The notes under the pieces are model-generated. The model was not told the origin of the DNA. It searched no databases and saw only the letters and a program-made list of their open reading frames with translations. A stretch of DNA of 64,000 nt from Rahnella aquatilis CIP 78.65 = ATCC 33071 (GTDB lineage: Bacteria; Pseudomonadota; Gammaproteobacteria; Enterobacterales; Enterobacteriaceae), in the NCBI RefSeq assembly GCF_000241955.1, contig NC_016818.1, positions 3,782,001 to 3,846,000 of the forward strand. Reading direction: 5' to 3'. A program made the translations under genes and the position numbers. Of the stretch, positions 52,092-62,107 are shown one piece after another; the stretch's first letter is position 1, and the number at the start of each line of letters is the position of its first letter.

Positions 52092-54788
52092 ATAATGAAA
52101 CCCAATCTGAAAGTGTCACTCTGCTTTCTGGCAATTCATTTTGCTTTATTCAGCAATCTTGCTTTAGCAGCAGACTCCGGCGTACCGCCTGGTTTTGAAG
52201 AACTGGTTTCCGGTCAGAACATCTGGCTGAACCTCAATTTGCTGGGCCAGTCGGCTGGCTTATTTGAAGCGAATGTCACACTGGAAACCGTCCAGTTCAA
52301 AGACCCACAGGCGGTCATGACGGCATTAAACCTGCCACTGAAAGCCGGTACGCCGGATTATCAGAAAATGCTGGCGACATTGTCCGCGCCGCTTTCACGA
52401 CACGGCAACCTGGCCTGCGGCAGCAATGCTAATGCCAAAGGATGCGGCTATCTGGAAACAGATTCCCTGGCGCTGATTTATGATGAAAATAACAGCGCGG
52501 CTGACGTTTTTGTCAGTAAGAAGCTGGTACCGGATGCCGGTAAAAAGGCTCTCTATTACACGCCAACTACGCAGACGGAAAATGCCCTGATTCATCAACA
52601 GACACTGAACGTGGCGGCGCAGGATGAATACCAGAGCCTGTCCTTACAGGGCTCCGGCGCGCTCGGCGTGCTGACCAACGGCTATGTGGGTTTTGACTGG
52701 TCGCTCAATTCGTACAAAAGCGACGACAGCGAAAGCCAGACGGTGTCTGTGGATGACCTGTATTTCCGCCAGAGCTTAGGCAAACGCCATTACGTACAGG
52801 CCGGACGGATGGATTCACGCGATCTCTCCAGCAATCTCGGCGGGAATATCAGCTTCTCGCTGCTCCCGCTGAATGCAATTGACGGTATCCGTGCAGGCAG
52901 TTCACTGAGCTACCTGAATCTCGAAGAGGCCAGCAAAGGTTCGCCGCTGGTGGTGCTGCTTTCCAGTAAATCCCGTGTGGATGCCTATCGCGGCAATCAG
53001 TTACTGGGCACGTTCTACCTGAATAACGGCTCAAATACGCTGGATACCGGCAACTTCCCGAGTGGCAGTTATGCCGTCACCCTGCGAATTTATGAGAATA
53101 ACCAGCTCGTGCGCACCGAGACTCAGCCGTTTACCAAAACCGGCGGGATCGGCGACGGACATATGCAATGGTTTATCCAGGCCGGTGAAACGGCAGATAA
53201 CAAGGTCGTCAGCTCAACCGATGATGAAGACAGTAACAGCACGTCACGCAAACCGGTGGTGCAGGCCGGTGCCCGTCTTCCGGTATTTGCCGAGCTGACG
53301 GCCACCGCGGGTGTTGCCAATACCGATAATGAAAACTATGGCGAAGCGGGTTTGCAATGGACGCACGGGTTTACCGGCAAAGTGATCGATGGCGTGCTGG
53401 ATATGCAGGCCAATGTCTTTAGCGGTACCGACGGTTCCAAAGGTAACGTTGAGCAAATCAGTTACAACGACGGCTTTTCCATGAGCATTTACCGCAATGC
53501 CGCGTACGGCAAAAGCTGTACCAGCGCAGATGCCGGCCAGTATGATTACGCCGATATCGGTTGTTACGAATCAGTAAGCGGTACACTTTCCGTGCCGGTC
53601 AAAGGCTGGTCGGCATCGCTGGGCTACACTTACAATAAGAACACCAGCCTGTCGCCAGACTATTCGTCGTACGATCCTTCAAAGCCTTTTGAAGACAACA
53701 TGATCAACAACACCGAATCGCAGAGTACGTCCAAGACTTTACAGCTGAGCCTGAATAAAAGTTTCAACTGGAAGCAGATGACGATTACCACGCGATTTGG
53801 CGGATACCGCCGTCAAAGCAGCAGCGCCAGTGATAATGACAAAGGTATCTACATGGGCTTCTCTCTGTCACGCAGCACACCAAAAAATTCCCAGCTTCGC
53901 AGCAGCAACTCCTCATTCAGTACCGATTATCAGGGCAGCCAGAACGGCGACGCACAGATGACCTACAATGCCAGCCAGAACTGGGACTGGGGCAGCAATA
54001 ACGACCGCGAACTGGGTATTGATGTGGGTGGCACGGATACCGACAACGCTAACGCTTCAGTTCACGGTCGTCTTAATGGCCAGTATGGCGAAGGCGAACT
54101 GACCATTTCCGACAGTTATGACAACGAGCAAAAAACCCATCAGGGTGCGGTCACTGGCAGCTACAGTTCTTCCGTAGCCGTCTCCAAATCCGGCTTCTTC
54201 TGGGGGCCGGGCGGTACAGGTTCGCCGGGGGCAGCGGTGGCGGTCAAAGTCAAAGGCAAAGATGAAGATGCGGATGCCGCTGATGATGCACTGGTTGACG
54301 TTTCCGTTCAGGGTGGCGGTGCCACCAAAATGAAGCAAAACAGCAAAGCATTATTCCCGGTGACCGGTTTTGAAGAAGGCAAGGTGTCCGTCGATGAAAG
54401 CCGTGACGTCAGTAACGGCAGTCAGGCCAGCATTACGCAGGGCGCAGGCAGCCAGAAATTGTTCCTGTTGCCGGGGAAAATGAAAGTGCGCGAAGTGACA
54501 ATGGAATCGCATTACACCTACGTCGGCCAGCTGGTCACGGCGACAGGTGAACCGATTAATCAAGGCAGTATGCTCAATGCCAGCGCGTTCAGCCCTTCAG
54601 AAGATGGCGGATTTACCGCAGAAATGACCTCGCTGGCGAAAAGTTTGTATGTTCAGAATGGCGATAAGAATTATCAATGCACGGTGACCGTACAGTCGAG
54701 CCGTGATGTGGTGCGTTATGTGGGCAAAACATTGTGTAAAACCATTACGCAAGGCGAATTACCCACAAATATCAGGAAAACAAAATGA
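52092..54788 (+). CDS. Class 5 fimbrial usher (CfaC-like)
   Basis: An outer-membrane usher of the alternate pathway, 898 residues from ATG 52092 (MKPNLKVSLC), which gives a signal peptide; ATG 52077 is five codons earlier. The plug and barrel region includes RQSLGKRHYVQAGRMDSRDLSSNLG. The C-terminus holds the segment that is duplicated downstream (54484-54788). The gene ends overlapping the adhesin start by 4 bases (ATGA). Confidence 0.9.
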   Translation: MMKPNLKVSLCFLAIHFALFSNLALAADSGVPPGFEELVSGQNIWLNLNLLGQSAGLFEANVTLETVQFKDPQAVMTALNLPLKAGTPDYQKMLATLSAPLSRHGNLACGSNANAKGCGYLETDSLALIYDENNSAADVFVSKKLVPDAGKKALYYTPTTQTENALIHQQTLNVAAQDEYQSLSLQGSGALGVLTNGYVGFDWSLNSYKSDDSESQTVSVDDLYFRQSLGKRHYVQAGRMDSRDLSSNLGGNISFSLLPLNAIDGIRAGSSLSYLNLEEASKGSPLVVLLSSKSRVDAYRGNQLLGTFYLNNGSNTLDTGNFPSGSYAVTLRIYENNQLVRTETQPFTKTGGIGDGHMQWFIQAGETADNKVVSSTDDEDSNSTSRKPVVQAGARLPVFAELTATAGVANTDNENYGEAGLQWTHGFTGKVIDGVLDMQANVFSGTDGSKGNVEQISYNDGFSMSIYRNAAYGKSCTSADAGQYDYADIGCYESVSGTLSVPVKGWSASLGYTYNKNTSLSPDYSSYDPSKPFEDNMINNTESQSTSKTLQLSLNKSFNWKQMTITTRFGGYRRQSSSASDNDKGIYMGFSLSRSTPKNSQLRSSNSSFSTDYQGSQNGDAQMTYNASQNWDWGSNNDRELGIDVGGTDTDNANASVHGRLNGQYGEGELTISDSYDNEQKTHQGAVTGSYSSSVAVSKSGFFWGPGGTGSPGAAVAVKVKGKDEDADAADDALVDVSVQGGGATKMKQNSKALFPVTGFEEGKVSVDESRDVSNGSQASITQGAGSQKLFLLPGKMKVREVTMESHYTYVGQLVTATGEPINQGSMLNASAFSPSEDGGFTAEMTSLAKSLYVQNGDKNYQCTVTVQSSRDVVRYVGKTLCKTITQGELPTNIRKTK

Positions 54789-55939
54789 AACTGAGCGCTT
54801 ATTTAACCGCATTCTTGTTGCTGATCGGAGCACAAGGGCTGATAACTTCACAAGCCTATGCTACACGGGTTGAACCCACTGGGCGTGACACCCCCGTTAC
54901 GTCAACATTTGATAAATCCAGCCCGCCCTCACAAATTGATATTTGGAAAGATGAAAGCGGGGGTTACGACAATTCAAACGATCCGCTCTGGGGCAGAAAT
55001 ACTTGGACTTGTTTATCATCCTCAAACCCTGTGAATGGTCAATGCAGCACCTCGGTGACCGGTGTAAAAAACGGAAGCACTACTATTCCAATTATTTTTA
55101 CAGAAAAAAGAAGTCACATCACTCAGGTCATTAATCTCACCGGTTACCATGAAATCTATACCACTACAGGTACAGGCTGTGGTAACCCCATCAACTCCAA
55201 GGAGGGTGGCCCCTACCTGGTTAATGCTGGTATGCAGAGGAATTGCGAGGATGGTAATGCTAATGATGACTCCAGACTGACTGTCTATGTGAATAGTCAG
55301 GAGCTTCAGAAACTACCCACAGGTGGGATCTGGGAAGCCAATCTAAAAATGAATCTAATGCAATGGGATCCCCGAATCAAACTTGCAGACTGGAACGCCC
55401 ATATCACCCTCAATGTCACCGACAATAATAACCAGCAAATCTATTTACCTGAATTTGGTCAGGCCGCCCCGCGTGTTGATCTTAACTTGCGCCCGCTGCC
55501 GGGCACCGGGGGGAATCAGGCGCAGATGACTGGCAGGGCAAATATTGATATGTGTTTGTATGATGGTTATGGATCTAACAGCTCCAGTTTCACGCTAAAA
55601 TTTGAAGACCAGCCTCAGGGATCATCCAGCCCTAGCTCGGGTAATTTTTTCATTTATACTGACCACGGCGATGTTAATCAGAGTTCGGGCTGGATTGAAT
55701 ATTTTGTGCAAATGGTGCTACCGGACGGTAACAAAATGAGCATTATGCGTGGCCACGATATTGTGATCCCTGATATCCAGAACGCACACGTAAGGCCGGT
55801 ACATCTCCCGGGGATCCCGCAAGCCGTCTTATGCGTGCCAATGCCAATTGAGCTCGACACGAAAGCCATTGATATCAACAGCAAACAAGCAGGGCATTAT
55901 ACCGGGCACCTGATAGTGACATTTACTTCACAGCTTTAA
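54785..55939 (+). CDS. Class 5 tip adhesin, copy 1 (CfaE/CooD-like)
   Basis: A 384-residue tip subunit. Signal peptide to YATR, then an adhesin domain and a C-terminal pilin-like domain. From 55418 to the stop the 522 bases are almost identical to 56842-57363 of copy 2: two amino acids differ in about 173. The N-terminal halves differ strongly. The position after the usher equals cfaE in CFA/I. The receptor is unknown. Confidence 0.88.
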   Translation: MKLSAYLTAFLLLIGAQGLITSQAYATRVEPTGRDTPVTSTFDKSSPPSQIDIWKDESGGYDNSNDPLWGRNTWTCLSSSNPVNGQCSTSVTGVKNGSTTIPIIFTEKRSHITQVINLTGYHEIYTTTGTGCGNPINSKEGGPYLVNAGMQRNCEDGNANDDSRLTVYVNSQELQKLPTGGIWEANLKMNLMQWDPRIKLADWNAHITLNVTDNNNQQIYLPEFGQAAPRVDLNLRPLPGTGGNQAQMTGRANIDMCLYDGYGSNSSSFTLKFEDQPQGSSSPSSGNFFIYTDHGDVNQSSGWIEYFVQMVLPDGNKMSIMRGHDIVIPDIQNAHVRPVHLPGIPQAVLCVPMPIELDTKAIDINSKQAGHYTGHLIVTFTSQL

Positions 55940-56240
55940 GTGCGCGAAGTGACAATGGAATCCCATTACACCTACGTCGGCCAGCTGGTCACGGCGACAG
56001 GTGAACCGATTAATCAAGGCAGTATGCTCAATGCCAGCGCGTTCAGCCTTCAGAAGATGGCGGATTTACCGCAGAAATGACCTCGCTGGCGAAAAGTTTG
56101 TAAATGGCGATAAGAATTATCAATGCACAGTGACAGTACAGTCGAACCGTGATGTGGTGCGCTATGTGGGTAAAACACGGTGTGACATCATCCGTAAAGC
56201 TGAATTGCCTGAAGTACTCCTCAAACAAGAAAGTACGCGA
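55938..56240 (+). pseudogene. Duplicated 3' end of the usher gene, broken
   Basis: The sequence from 55938 repeats the usher from 54484 (KVREVTMESHYTYVGQLVTA in the intact copy). It carries a 1-base deletion (near 56046; CAGCCC becomes CAGCC) and a 7-base deletion (near 56101), so no usher frame survives. It starts directly after the stop codon of adhesin copy 1. It marks the duplication joint. Confidence 0.88.
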
Positions 56241-56262
56241 GTTCTGACATCTGGAGAATAAT

Positions 56263-57363
56263 ATGAAAAAAATTCATAGCTATATTGCAACAGTTGCAGT
56301 TCTGCTCGCCTCTGCCTTTTTTAGCACTACGACCTGCGCCAAGCCTCCTGCGGGAAGAGATACGACGGCGGAATTCACTTTTGATAAAACAGCACCAAAA
56401 GATTCCTATATCTGGAATAGAGAAAGTGGCGGTGACGATCCGTCCGATTTTAAAAATAACTGGGTATGCTTATCAAGTACATCCCCGGATAACGGACAAT
56501 GTGCAACACAGACAATACAAGAGGGAGCACCCGGTTCGTCGCAAGGCAATAAATCATCAATACCTTTACTTTTCAGAGAAAAAAAGAGCGGAGCAACAAC
56601 GATAATTAATCTGACCGCGTATCGAAATGTTGGCGGATATGGCCCCTGGGTAATTAATGCCGCGGCACATGCCAGTAGTGGTAATAATGGTGCTGATGCG
56701 ACTTTTTATGTTCCTAAACAGGAGATTGCAAAATTCCCATTCGGTGGTAACTGGCAAGCTGAGCTAAAAGTCAGCCTGATAGATCATTATGCCGGTGATG
56801 TTAAAGCTGCTGACTGGGTTGCTCATATTTCGTTAAAAATTACCGACAATAATAACCAGCAAATCTATTTACCTGAATTTGGTCAGGCCGCCCCACGCGT
56901 AGATCTCAACATGCGCCCGCTGCCCGGCACGGGAGGGAATCAGGCGCAGATGACTGGCAGGGCAAATATTGATATGTGTTTGTATGATGGTTATGGATCT
57001 AACAGCTCCAGTTTCACGCTAAAATTTGAAGACCAGCCTCAGGGATCATCCAGCCCTAGCTCGGGTAATTTTTTCATTTATACTGACCACGGCGATGTTA
57101 ATCAGAGTTCGGGCTGGATTGAATATTTTGTGCAAATGGTGCTACCGGACGGTAACAAAATGAGCATTATGCGTGGCCACGATATTGTGATCCCTGATAT
57201 CCAGAACGCACACGTACGGCCGGTACATCTCCCGGGGATCCCGCAAGCCGTCTTATGTGTGCCAATGCCAATTGAACTCAACACGAAAGCCATTGATATC
57301 AACAGTAAACAAGCCGGGCATTACACCGGGCATTTAATTGTGACGTTTACGTCGCAGCTTTAA
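56263..57363 (+). CDS. Class 5 tip adhesin, copy 2
   Basis: A 366-residue paralogue of the preceding adhesin. Signal peptide to TCAK; shared start PPAGRDTTAEFTFDK with TGRDTPVTSTFDK of copy 1. The N-terminal domain is divergent (no gap-free identity beyond scattered positions), while the C-terminal half equals copy 1. CTGGAG precedes ATG 56263. It appears intact, so both adhesins may be made. Confidence 0.85.
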   Translation: MKKIHSYIATVAVLLASAFFSTTTCAKPPAGRDTTAEFTFDKTAPKDSYIWNRESGGDDPSDFKNNWVCLSSTSPDNGQCATQTIQEGAPGSSQGNKSSIPLLFREKKSGATTIINLTAYRNVGGYGPWVINAAAHASSGNNGADATFYVPKQEIAKFPFGGNWQAELKVSLIDHYAGDVKAADWVAHISLKITDNNNQQIYLPEFGQAAPRVDLNMRPLPGTGGNQAQMTGRANIDMCLYDGYGSNSSSFTLKFEDQPQGSSSPSSGNFFIYTDHGDVNQSSGWIEYFVQMVLPDGNKMSIMRGHDIVIPDIQNAHVRPVHLPGIPQAVLCVPMPIELNTKAIDINSKQAGHYTGHLIVTFTSQL

Positions 57364-57418
57364 GCTGCATGACCGGACTTACCCTTATTCATAGCCCCTG
57401 TTGAACTGAAGGAACCTT

Positions 57419-58168
57419 ATGTGTGAGTCACAAAGCAAGAGTCTGGCCTGCGGCCTGAAAATTCTCCCGTTGCTGGCGCTGGCCATTCCCGCACTCTGTT
57501 TCGCCAATATCACGGTTTCACCGATGAAGGTAATGCTTAACGATCAGCATGCCGCCAATCTGGTGATCAGTTCTAAAAGTGAAACCACCCAGTATATTCA
57601 GGGAAAAATCACCGAGGTTCATCATCCCGGCACACCTGAAGAAAATGAAACGCCTGCGCCGCAAGGCGCGCAAAACAGTCTGGTCGTATCACCGCTAAAA
57701 TTTGCCTTACCCGCCGGTAACAACCAGCCGGTAAGAATCATCGGTCTCGGCGACAGCAACGAAGAAAAAATCTATCGTGTCCATTTTCAGTCGATGACAC
57801 CGGAAGAATTTAAAAACACTGGCAGTAACAAAAACATCACCAGCGATCTGAGTCTGATTATCGTATGGGGTGTGGTGGTCATGGTGCCGCCCGCAAAACA
57901 GTTCGCAAAACTGGGGTGGGATGCATCGCTTCAGAAAATCACTAACACTGGCAATGTTCACCTTTTGGTAAACCGCATTGGCCTGTGTACCAGCGATAAA
58001 CCTGAGGCGAAATGTCAGTGGAAAGTGCTCAGAAAAAACGTCTATCCGGGCAAACCTTTCTCACCCGAACTCTCTCTTCCCGCTTCAGTTTCTTCCGAAA
58101 GTGTAAGAATCGACTATTTCAACGATTACACTCAAAAGCAGGAAGTGGAGAATTTCCCTGTCAGATGA
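57419..58168 (+). CDS. Second class 5 fimbrial chaperone
   Basis: A 249-residue chaperone at the end of the operon, related to the first one: signal peptide to CFAN, then ITVSPMKVMLNDQHAANLVI. The shared motif is PGTPEENET near residue 80 against PGTAQENET in the first. The other stretch is VSPLKFALPAGNNQPVRIIG. GAAGGAACC precedes ATG 57419. It could serve the adhesins or one pilin subset. CFA/I has only one chaperone. Confidence 0.83.
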   Translation: MCESQSKSLACGLKILPLLALAIPALCFANITVSPMKVMLNDQHAANLVISSKSETTQYIQGKITEVHHPGTPEENETPAPQGAQNSLVVSPLKFALPAGNNQPVRIIGLGDSNEEKIYRVHFQSMTPEEFKNTGSNKNITSDLSLIIVWGVVVMVPPAKQFAKLGWDASLQKITNTGNVHLLVNRIGLCTSDKPEAKCQWKVLRKNVYPGKPFSPELSLPASVSSESVRIDYFNDYTQKQEVENFPVR

Positions 58169-58255
58169 CAGTACTAATGAAAACGTTTACAGATAATAAC
58201 TTGTTATAATTTAATTAGTTATTTGTATGTGTAAAAGTTTGAAACACTGTATTGA

Positions 58256-58269
58256 TTGATATAAATCAA
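58256..58269. promoter_or_regulatory. Perfect FNR box upstream of galP
   Basis: TTGAT-ATAA-ATCAA matches the FNR consensus TTGATNNNNATCAA fully. It is about 165 bases upstream of the predicted galP start of transcription, too far for a standard class I or II site for that promoter. Confidence 0.5.
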
Positions 58270-58360
58270 TTTCTGAGCTATTACTCTCAGGCACCTCCCC
58301 TTCCTGTTACGCTATCTGTTTGAAACCCTTCAAAAACAAGACACCCGGCCACACCTATTA

Positions 58361-58376
58361 GTGTAAACGATTACAA
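58361..58376. promoter_or_regulatory. GalR/GalS operator of galP
   Basis: GTGTAAACGATTACAA fits the GTGKAANCGNTTNCAC consensus except for the last base. A weaker related site is at 58178-58191. Confidence 0.7.
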
Positions 58377-58379
58377 CAC

Positions 58380-58395
58380 TGTGACCGGGTTCACG
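58380..58395. promoter_or_regulatory. CRP site of galP
   Basis: TGTGACCGGGTTCACG matches TGTGA-N6-TCACA at 9 of 10 positions. It lies about 41 bases before the predicted start given by the -10 TAACAT at 58417-58422, the class II spacing. Confidence 0.7.
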
Positions 58396-58477
58396 TTATG
58401 CTGTGTGCAGGGTTAATAACATAACAGCCTAAGCATTATTACAAACTTAATAACGATTGCATTATTTTGGAGACCGG

Positions 58478-59872
58478 ATGAATAACTCAACATCGACGAA
58501 AGGAAAGCGCTCGAACAAAAGCGTCACTTTCTTTGTCTGTTTTCTCGCTGCACTTGCCGGACTGCTGTTCGGCTTAGATATCGGCGTCATCGCTGGTGCC
58601 CTGCCTTTTATCAGCCATGATTTTCAGATAACCAACCACCAACAGGAATGGGTTGTCAGTTCCATGATGTTTGGTGCCGCTGTCGGTGCTGTCGGCAGTG
58701 GCTGGCTGAACTTCCGTCTTGGACGTAAATTCAGCCTGATGATTGGTGCAATTCTGTTTGTGGTCGGCTCCCTGTGCTCAGCCTTTGCGCCTAATGCCGA
58801 AATCCTGATTGTCGCCCGCGTTCTGCTGGGTCTGGCGGTCGGTATTGCCTCTTACACTGCACCGATTTATCTGTCCGAAATCGCACCGGAGAAAATCCGC
58901 GGCAGTATGATTTCCATGTACCAGTTGATGATCACCATCGGTATTCTGGCGGCGTACCTGTCTGATACCGCGTTCAGCTACACCGGGGCATGGCGCTGGA
59001 TGCTGGGCATCATCACCATTCCGGCATTGCTGTTGCTGGTTGGCGTCTTCTTCCTGCCGGACAGCCCGCGCTGGCTGGCCGCGCGTGGCGATGACGGTAA
59101 AGCGCGCCGCGTACTGGAAAAACTGCGTGATTCCAGCGAGCAGGCAAAACGCGAGCTGGATGAAATCCGTGAAAGTCTGAAAGTCAAACAGAGCGGCTGG
59201 GGCTTGTTCACCAACAACAAGAACTTCCGTCGTGCGGTTTACCTCGGCATTCTGTTGCAGGTGATGCAGCAGTTCACCGGGATGAACGTGATCATGTATT
59301 ACGCACCGAAAATCTTCGGCATTGCCGGGTTTGCCAGCACATCACAACAGATGTGGGGTACGGTGATTGTCGGTCTGGTTAACGTTCTGGCGACCTTCAT
59401 CGCCATCGGTCTGGTTGACCGCTGGGGCCGCAAACCGACGCTGAAACTGGGTTTCCTGGTGATGGCGGTCGGTATGGGCGTGCTGGGTACCATGCTGCAT
59501 ATCGGTGTTGAATCCGATGCGGCGAAATACTTCTCCATCGCTATGCTGCTGATGTTTATCGTCGGTTTTGCCATGAGTGCCGGTCCGCTGATCTGGGTAC
59601 TGTGTTCTGAAATTCAGCCGCTGAAAGGCCGCGATTTTGGTATCACTGTGTCCACGGCGACCAACTGGATCGCCAACATGATTGTCGGCGCGACCTTCCT
59701 GACCATGCTCGACAGCCTCGGCAACGCCAATACCTTCTGGGTGTATGCCGCGCTGAACGTGGTCTTCATCTTCATCACCATTGCGCTGATCCCAGAGACC
59801 AAAAACGTCTCTCTGGAACACATCGAACGCAACCTGATGAAAGGCGAAGCACTGCGCGACATCGGTAAGTAA
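58478..59872 (+). CDS. galP: Galactose:proton symporter GalP
   Basis: A 12-segment MFS sugar transporter, 464 residues, the same length as in E. coli. Sugar-porter motifs are [39 protein letters not shown] and [15 protein letters not shown] 58478 follows GGAGACCGG; a TTG further upstream is rejected. In E. coli it follows metK directly; here the class 5 fimbrial operon lies between. Confidence 0.96.
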   Translation: MNNSTSTKGKRSNKSVTFFVCFLAALAGLLFGLDIGVIAGALPFISHDFQITNHQQEWVVSSMMFGAAVGAVGSGWLNFRLGRKFSLMIGAILFVVGSLCSAFAPNAEILIVARVLLGLAVGIASYTAPIYLSEIAPEKIRGSMISMYQLMITIGILAAYLSDTAFSYTGAWRWMLGIITIPALLLLVGVFFLPDSPRWLAARGDDGKARRVLEKLRDSSEQAKRELDEIRESLKVKQSGWGLFTNNKNFRRAVYLGILLQVMQQFTGMNVIMYYAPKIFGIAGFASTSQQMWGTVIVGLVNVLATFIAIGLVDRWGRKPTLKLGFLVMAVGMGVLGTMLHIGVESDAAKYFSIAMLLMFIVGFAMSAGPLIWVLCSEIQPLKGRDFGITVSTATNWIANMIVGATFLTMLDSLGNANTFWVYAALNVVFIFITIALIPETKNVSLEHIERNLMKGEALRDIGK

Positions 59873-59880
59873 GCCCGCCG

Positions 59881-59905
59881 TTCCTCCCCTGCAAAGGGGA
59901 GGAAA
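59881..59905. repeat. REP-like palindrome between galP and sprT
   Basis: CCTCCCCT-GCA-AAGGGGAGG, the same family as the copies near the IS at 1850 and 3148. No T-run. Confidence 0.65.
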
Positions 59906-59948
59906 TTCCATATTGCATCTCTCCCCTGCCAGATTTATCCTTCGCCAG

Positions 59949-60470
59949 ATGAAAACCTCACGTCTCCCCATTGCCCTGCAACAAGCCGTTATGCGCTGCC
60001 TGCGGGAAAAACTCCTGATGGCAAATCAGTTTTTTGGCACCGATTACACGGAGCCGGAAATCAGCTACCAGCAACGCGGCACCAGCGCGGGAAGCGCGTA
60101 CCTGCAACACTGGCAAATCCGGCTTAATCCGGTGCTGCTGATGGAAAATCAACAACCTTTTATTGATGAAGTGGTGCCGCACGAACTGGCCCATTTACTG
60201 GTCTACCGCCGCTTTGGCCGCGCACCTGCGCCGCACGGTAAGGAATGGCGCTGGATGATGGAACATGTGCTGGGTGTGTCAGCAAGCAGAACACACAAGT
60301 TCGAAGTGGCCTCCGTGCAAAGTAAAACCTATCCCTATTTATGCGCCTGCCGCGACCATCAGCTGACCGTGCGACGCCACAATAAGGTGATGCGCAAGGA
60401 GTCGGAATACCGCTGCCGCCATTGCGGCGAACTGTTACGCTTTAACGCTAACGGCACCCCTAATTGCTGA
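59949..60470 (+). CDS. sprT: SprT-family zinc metalloprotease-like protein
   Basis: A 173-residue protein with the zinc signature PHELAHLLV and a C-terminal zinc ribbon (CACRDH and YRCRHCGE), matching E. coli SprT in layout. ATG 59949 gives the family start [15 protein letters not shown]. Role is not well defined in bacteria; SprT was linked to bolA control. Next to galP and endA as in E. coli. Confidence 0.93.
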   Translation: MKTSRLPIALQQAVMRCLREKLLMANQFFGTDYTEPEISYQQRGTSAGSAYLQHWQIRLNPVLLMENQQPFIDEVVPHELAHLLVYRRFGRAPAPHGKEWRWMMEHVLGVSASRTHKFEVASVQSKTYPYLCACRDHQLTVRRHNKVMRKESEYRCRHCGELLRFNANGTPNC

Positions 60471-60563
60471 TTTTTCAAGCACTCATTAGCAGCAAAGTCC
60501 CATTGTCATGACACCTTTCATCCGTTACCCTTTCGGCCTTTTAGTCTCGGGGCTTTCAGAAAC

Positions 60564-61277
60564 ATGTTTCGTAAAACGTTCTTATCTTTTCTGTTTATCG
60601 GTGCGCTGGTACCGCTGAGCGCCTTCAGCCAGTCTGGCAATACCATCAATAATTTCAGTCAGGCCAAAGCCGCCGCTGTTAAAATCAATCAGGGTGCGCC
60701 AACATTTTATTGCGGCTGCAACATCCGCTGGCAGGGGAAAAAAGGCACGCCGGATCTGCAATCCTGCGGCTACGCGGTACGGAAAAGCGAACTACGCGCC
60801 AGCCGGATCGAATGGGAACATGTGGTTCCTGCGTGGCAGTTTGGCCACCAGATGCAATGCTGGCAGGATGGCGGGCGCAAAAATTGTGCGAAAAATGCCG
60901 ACTATCGCCAGGTAGAAACCGATTTGCATAACCTTGAACCGGCAATCGGCGAAGTGAACGGCGATCGCAACAACTTTATGTACAGCCAGTGGAATGGCGG
61001 CGAAGGCCAGTATGGCCGTTGCGAAATGAAAATCGACTTCAAAGCCAAAGCCGCTGAGCCGCCTGCCCGCGCCCGTGGTGCCATTGCGCGCACTTACTTC
61101 TACATGCGTGACCAGTACAAACTGAATTTATCCCGCCAGCAGACACAGTTGTTTACCGCATGGGATCGCCAGTATCCGGTGACCGCATGGGAATGTGAAC
61201 GCGACAACCGTATTGCCAGGGTGCAGGGGAATCATAACCCGTACGTTCAGCAGGCTTGCGCGCAAAGAAAAAGCTAA
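60564..61277 (+). CDS. endA: Endonuclease I, periplasmic
   Basis: A 237-residue periplasmic DNase that cuts double-stranded DNA. Signal peptide [20 protein letters not shown]. The active-site region [13 protein letters not shown] with the catalytic His, and the NDR motif [21 protein letters not shown] typical of the family are present. ATG 60564. Gene order sprT-endA-rsmE is conserved. Confidence 0.95.
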   Translation: MFRKTFLSFLFIGALVPLSAFSQSGNTINNFSQAKAAAVKINQGAPTFYCGCNIRWQGKKGTPDLQSCGYAVRKSELRASRIEWEHVVPAWQFGHQMQCWQDGGRKNCAKNADYRQVETDLHNLEPAIGEVNGDRNNFMYSQWNGGEGQYGRCEMKIDFKAKAAEPPARARGAIARTYFYMRDQYKLNLSRQQTQLFTAWDRQYPVTAWECERDNRIARVQGNHNPYVQQACAQRKS

Positions 61278-61364
61278 CCTACTATAGAGCACAATAGTCA
61301 GCGACAGGGCGGGCAACAGTTGCCAAAATAGCCCACTTCAACCGTTTAAGGACAGCAGCCTCAC

Positions 61365-62096
61365 ATGCGCATTCCCCGCATTTATCATCCCGAACCCCTG
61401 ACCGCCCGCAGCGAAATCGCGCTGAGCGAAGATGCTGCGAACCATGTCGGACGCGTTTTGCGTATGCAGCCCGGTCAGACGATCCAGTTGTTTGACGGCA
61501 GCAATCAGGTTTTCGACGCCAGCATCACGCAGGTTGATAAGAAAAGCGTGCGTGTCAGCCTGAACGAGGGCGTGCTGGCGGATAACGAATCTCCGCTGAA
61601 TCTGCATCTCGGCCAGGTGATATCCCGTGGCGAGAAGATGGAATTCACCATTCAGAAATCCATCGAACTGGGCGTGAATACCATCACCCCGCTGTTTTCA
61701 GAACGTTGTGGCGTGAAGCTGGACGGCGAACGTCTGGAGAAGAAATTGCAGCAGTGGCAGAAAATCGCCATTGCCGCCTGTGAACAGTGTGGCCGTAACC
61801 GTATCCCGGACATTCGCCCGGCGATGCAGCTTGAAGCCTGGTGTAACGAGCAGGACGACAGCCTGAAGCTGAATCTGCATCCGCGCGCCAGCCACAGTAT
61901 TAATACCCTGCCGTTGCCGGTGAGCCATGTTCGCCTGCTGATCGGCCCGGAAGGCGGTTTATCCGCTGATGAAATTGCAATGACCTCCGGCTACGGATTT
62001 ACTGATATCCTGCTGGGCCCCCGTGTTCTGCGTACAGAAACCACAGCGCTCACCGCGATAACGGCCTTACAGGTCCGTTTCGGCGATCTGGGTTAA
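61365..62096 (+). CDS. rsmE: 16S rRNA m3U1498 methyltransferase
   Basis: A 243-residue SPOUT methyltransferase that modifies U1498 of 16S rRNA. N-terminal PUA-like domain to about residue 70, SPOUT domain after it with the knot sequence [14 protein letters not shown] and [19 protein letters not shown] 61365. It is followed by gshB after 11 bases, probably in one transcript. Confidence 0.95.
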   Translation: MRIPRIYHPEPLTARSEIALSEDAANHVGRVLRMQPGQTIQLFDGSNQVFDASITQVDKKSVRVSLNEGVLADNESPLNLHLGQVISRGEKMEFTIQKSIELGVNTITPLFSERCGVKLDGERLEKKLQQWQKIAIAACEQCGRNRIPDIRPAMQLEAWCNEQDDSLKLNLHPRASHSINTLPLPVSHVRLLIGPEGGLSADEIAMTSGYGFTDILLGPRVLRTETTALTAITALQVRFGDLG

Positions 62097-62107
62097 GAGG
62101 AAACCAA

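Noticed and set aside
56001..56261. Independent 86-residue protein between the two adhesins
   Set aside because: Its C-terminal part is the usher fragment and its N-terminal part a frameshifted reading of the same; it is a pseudogene remnant.
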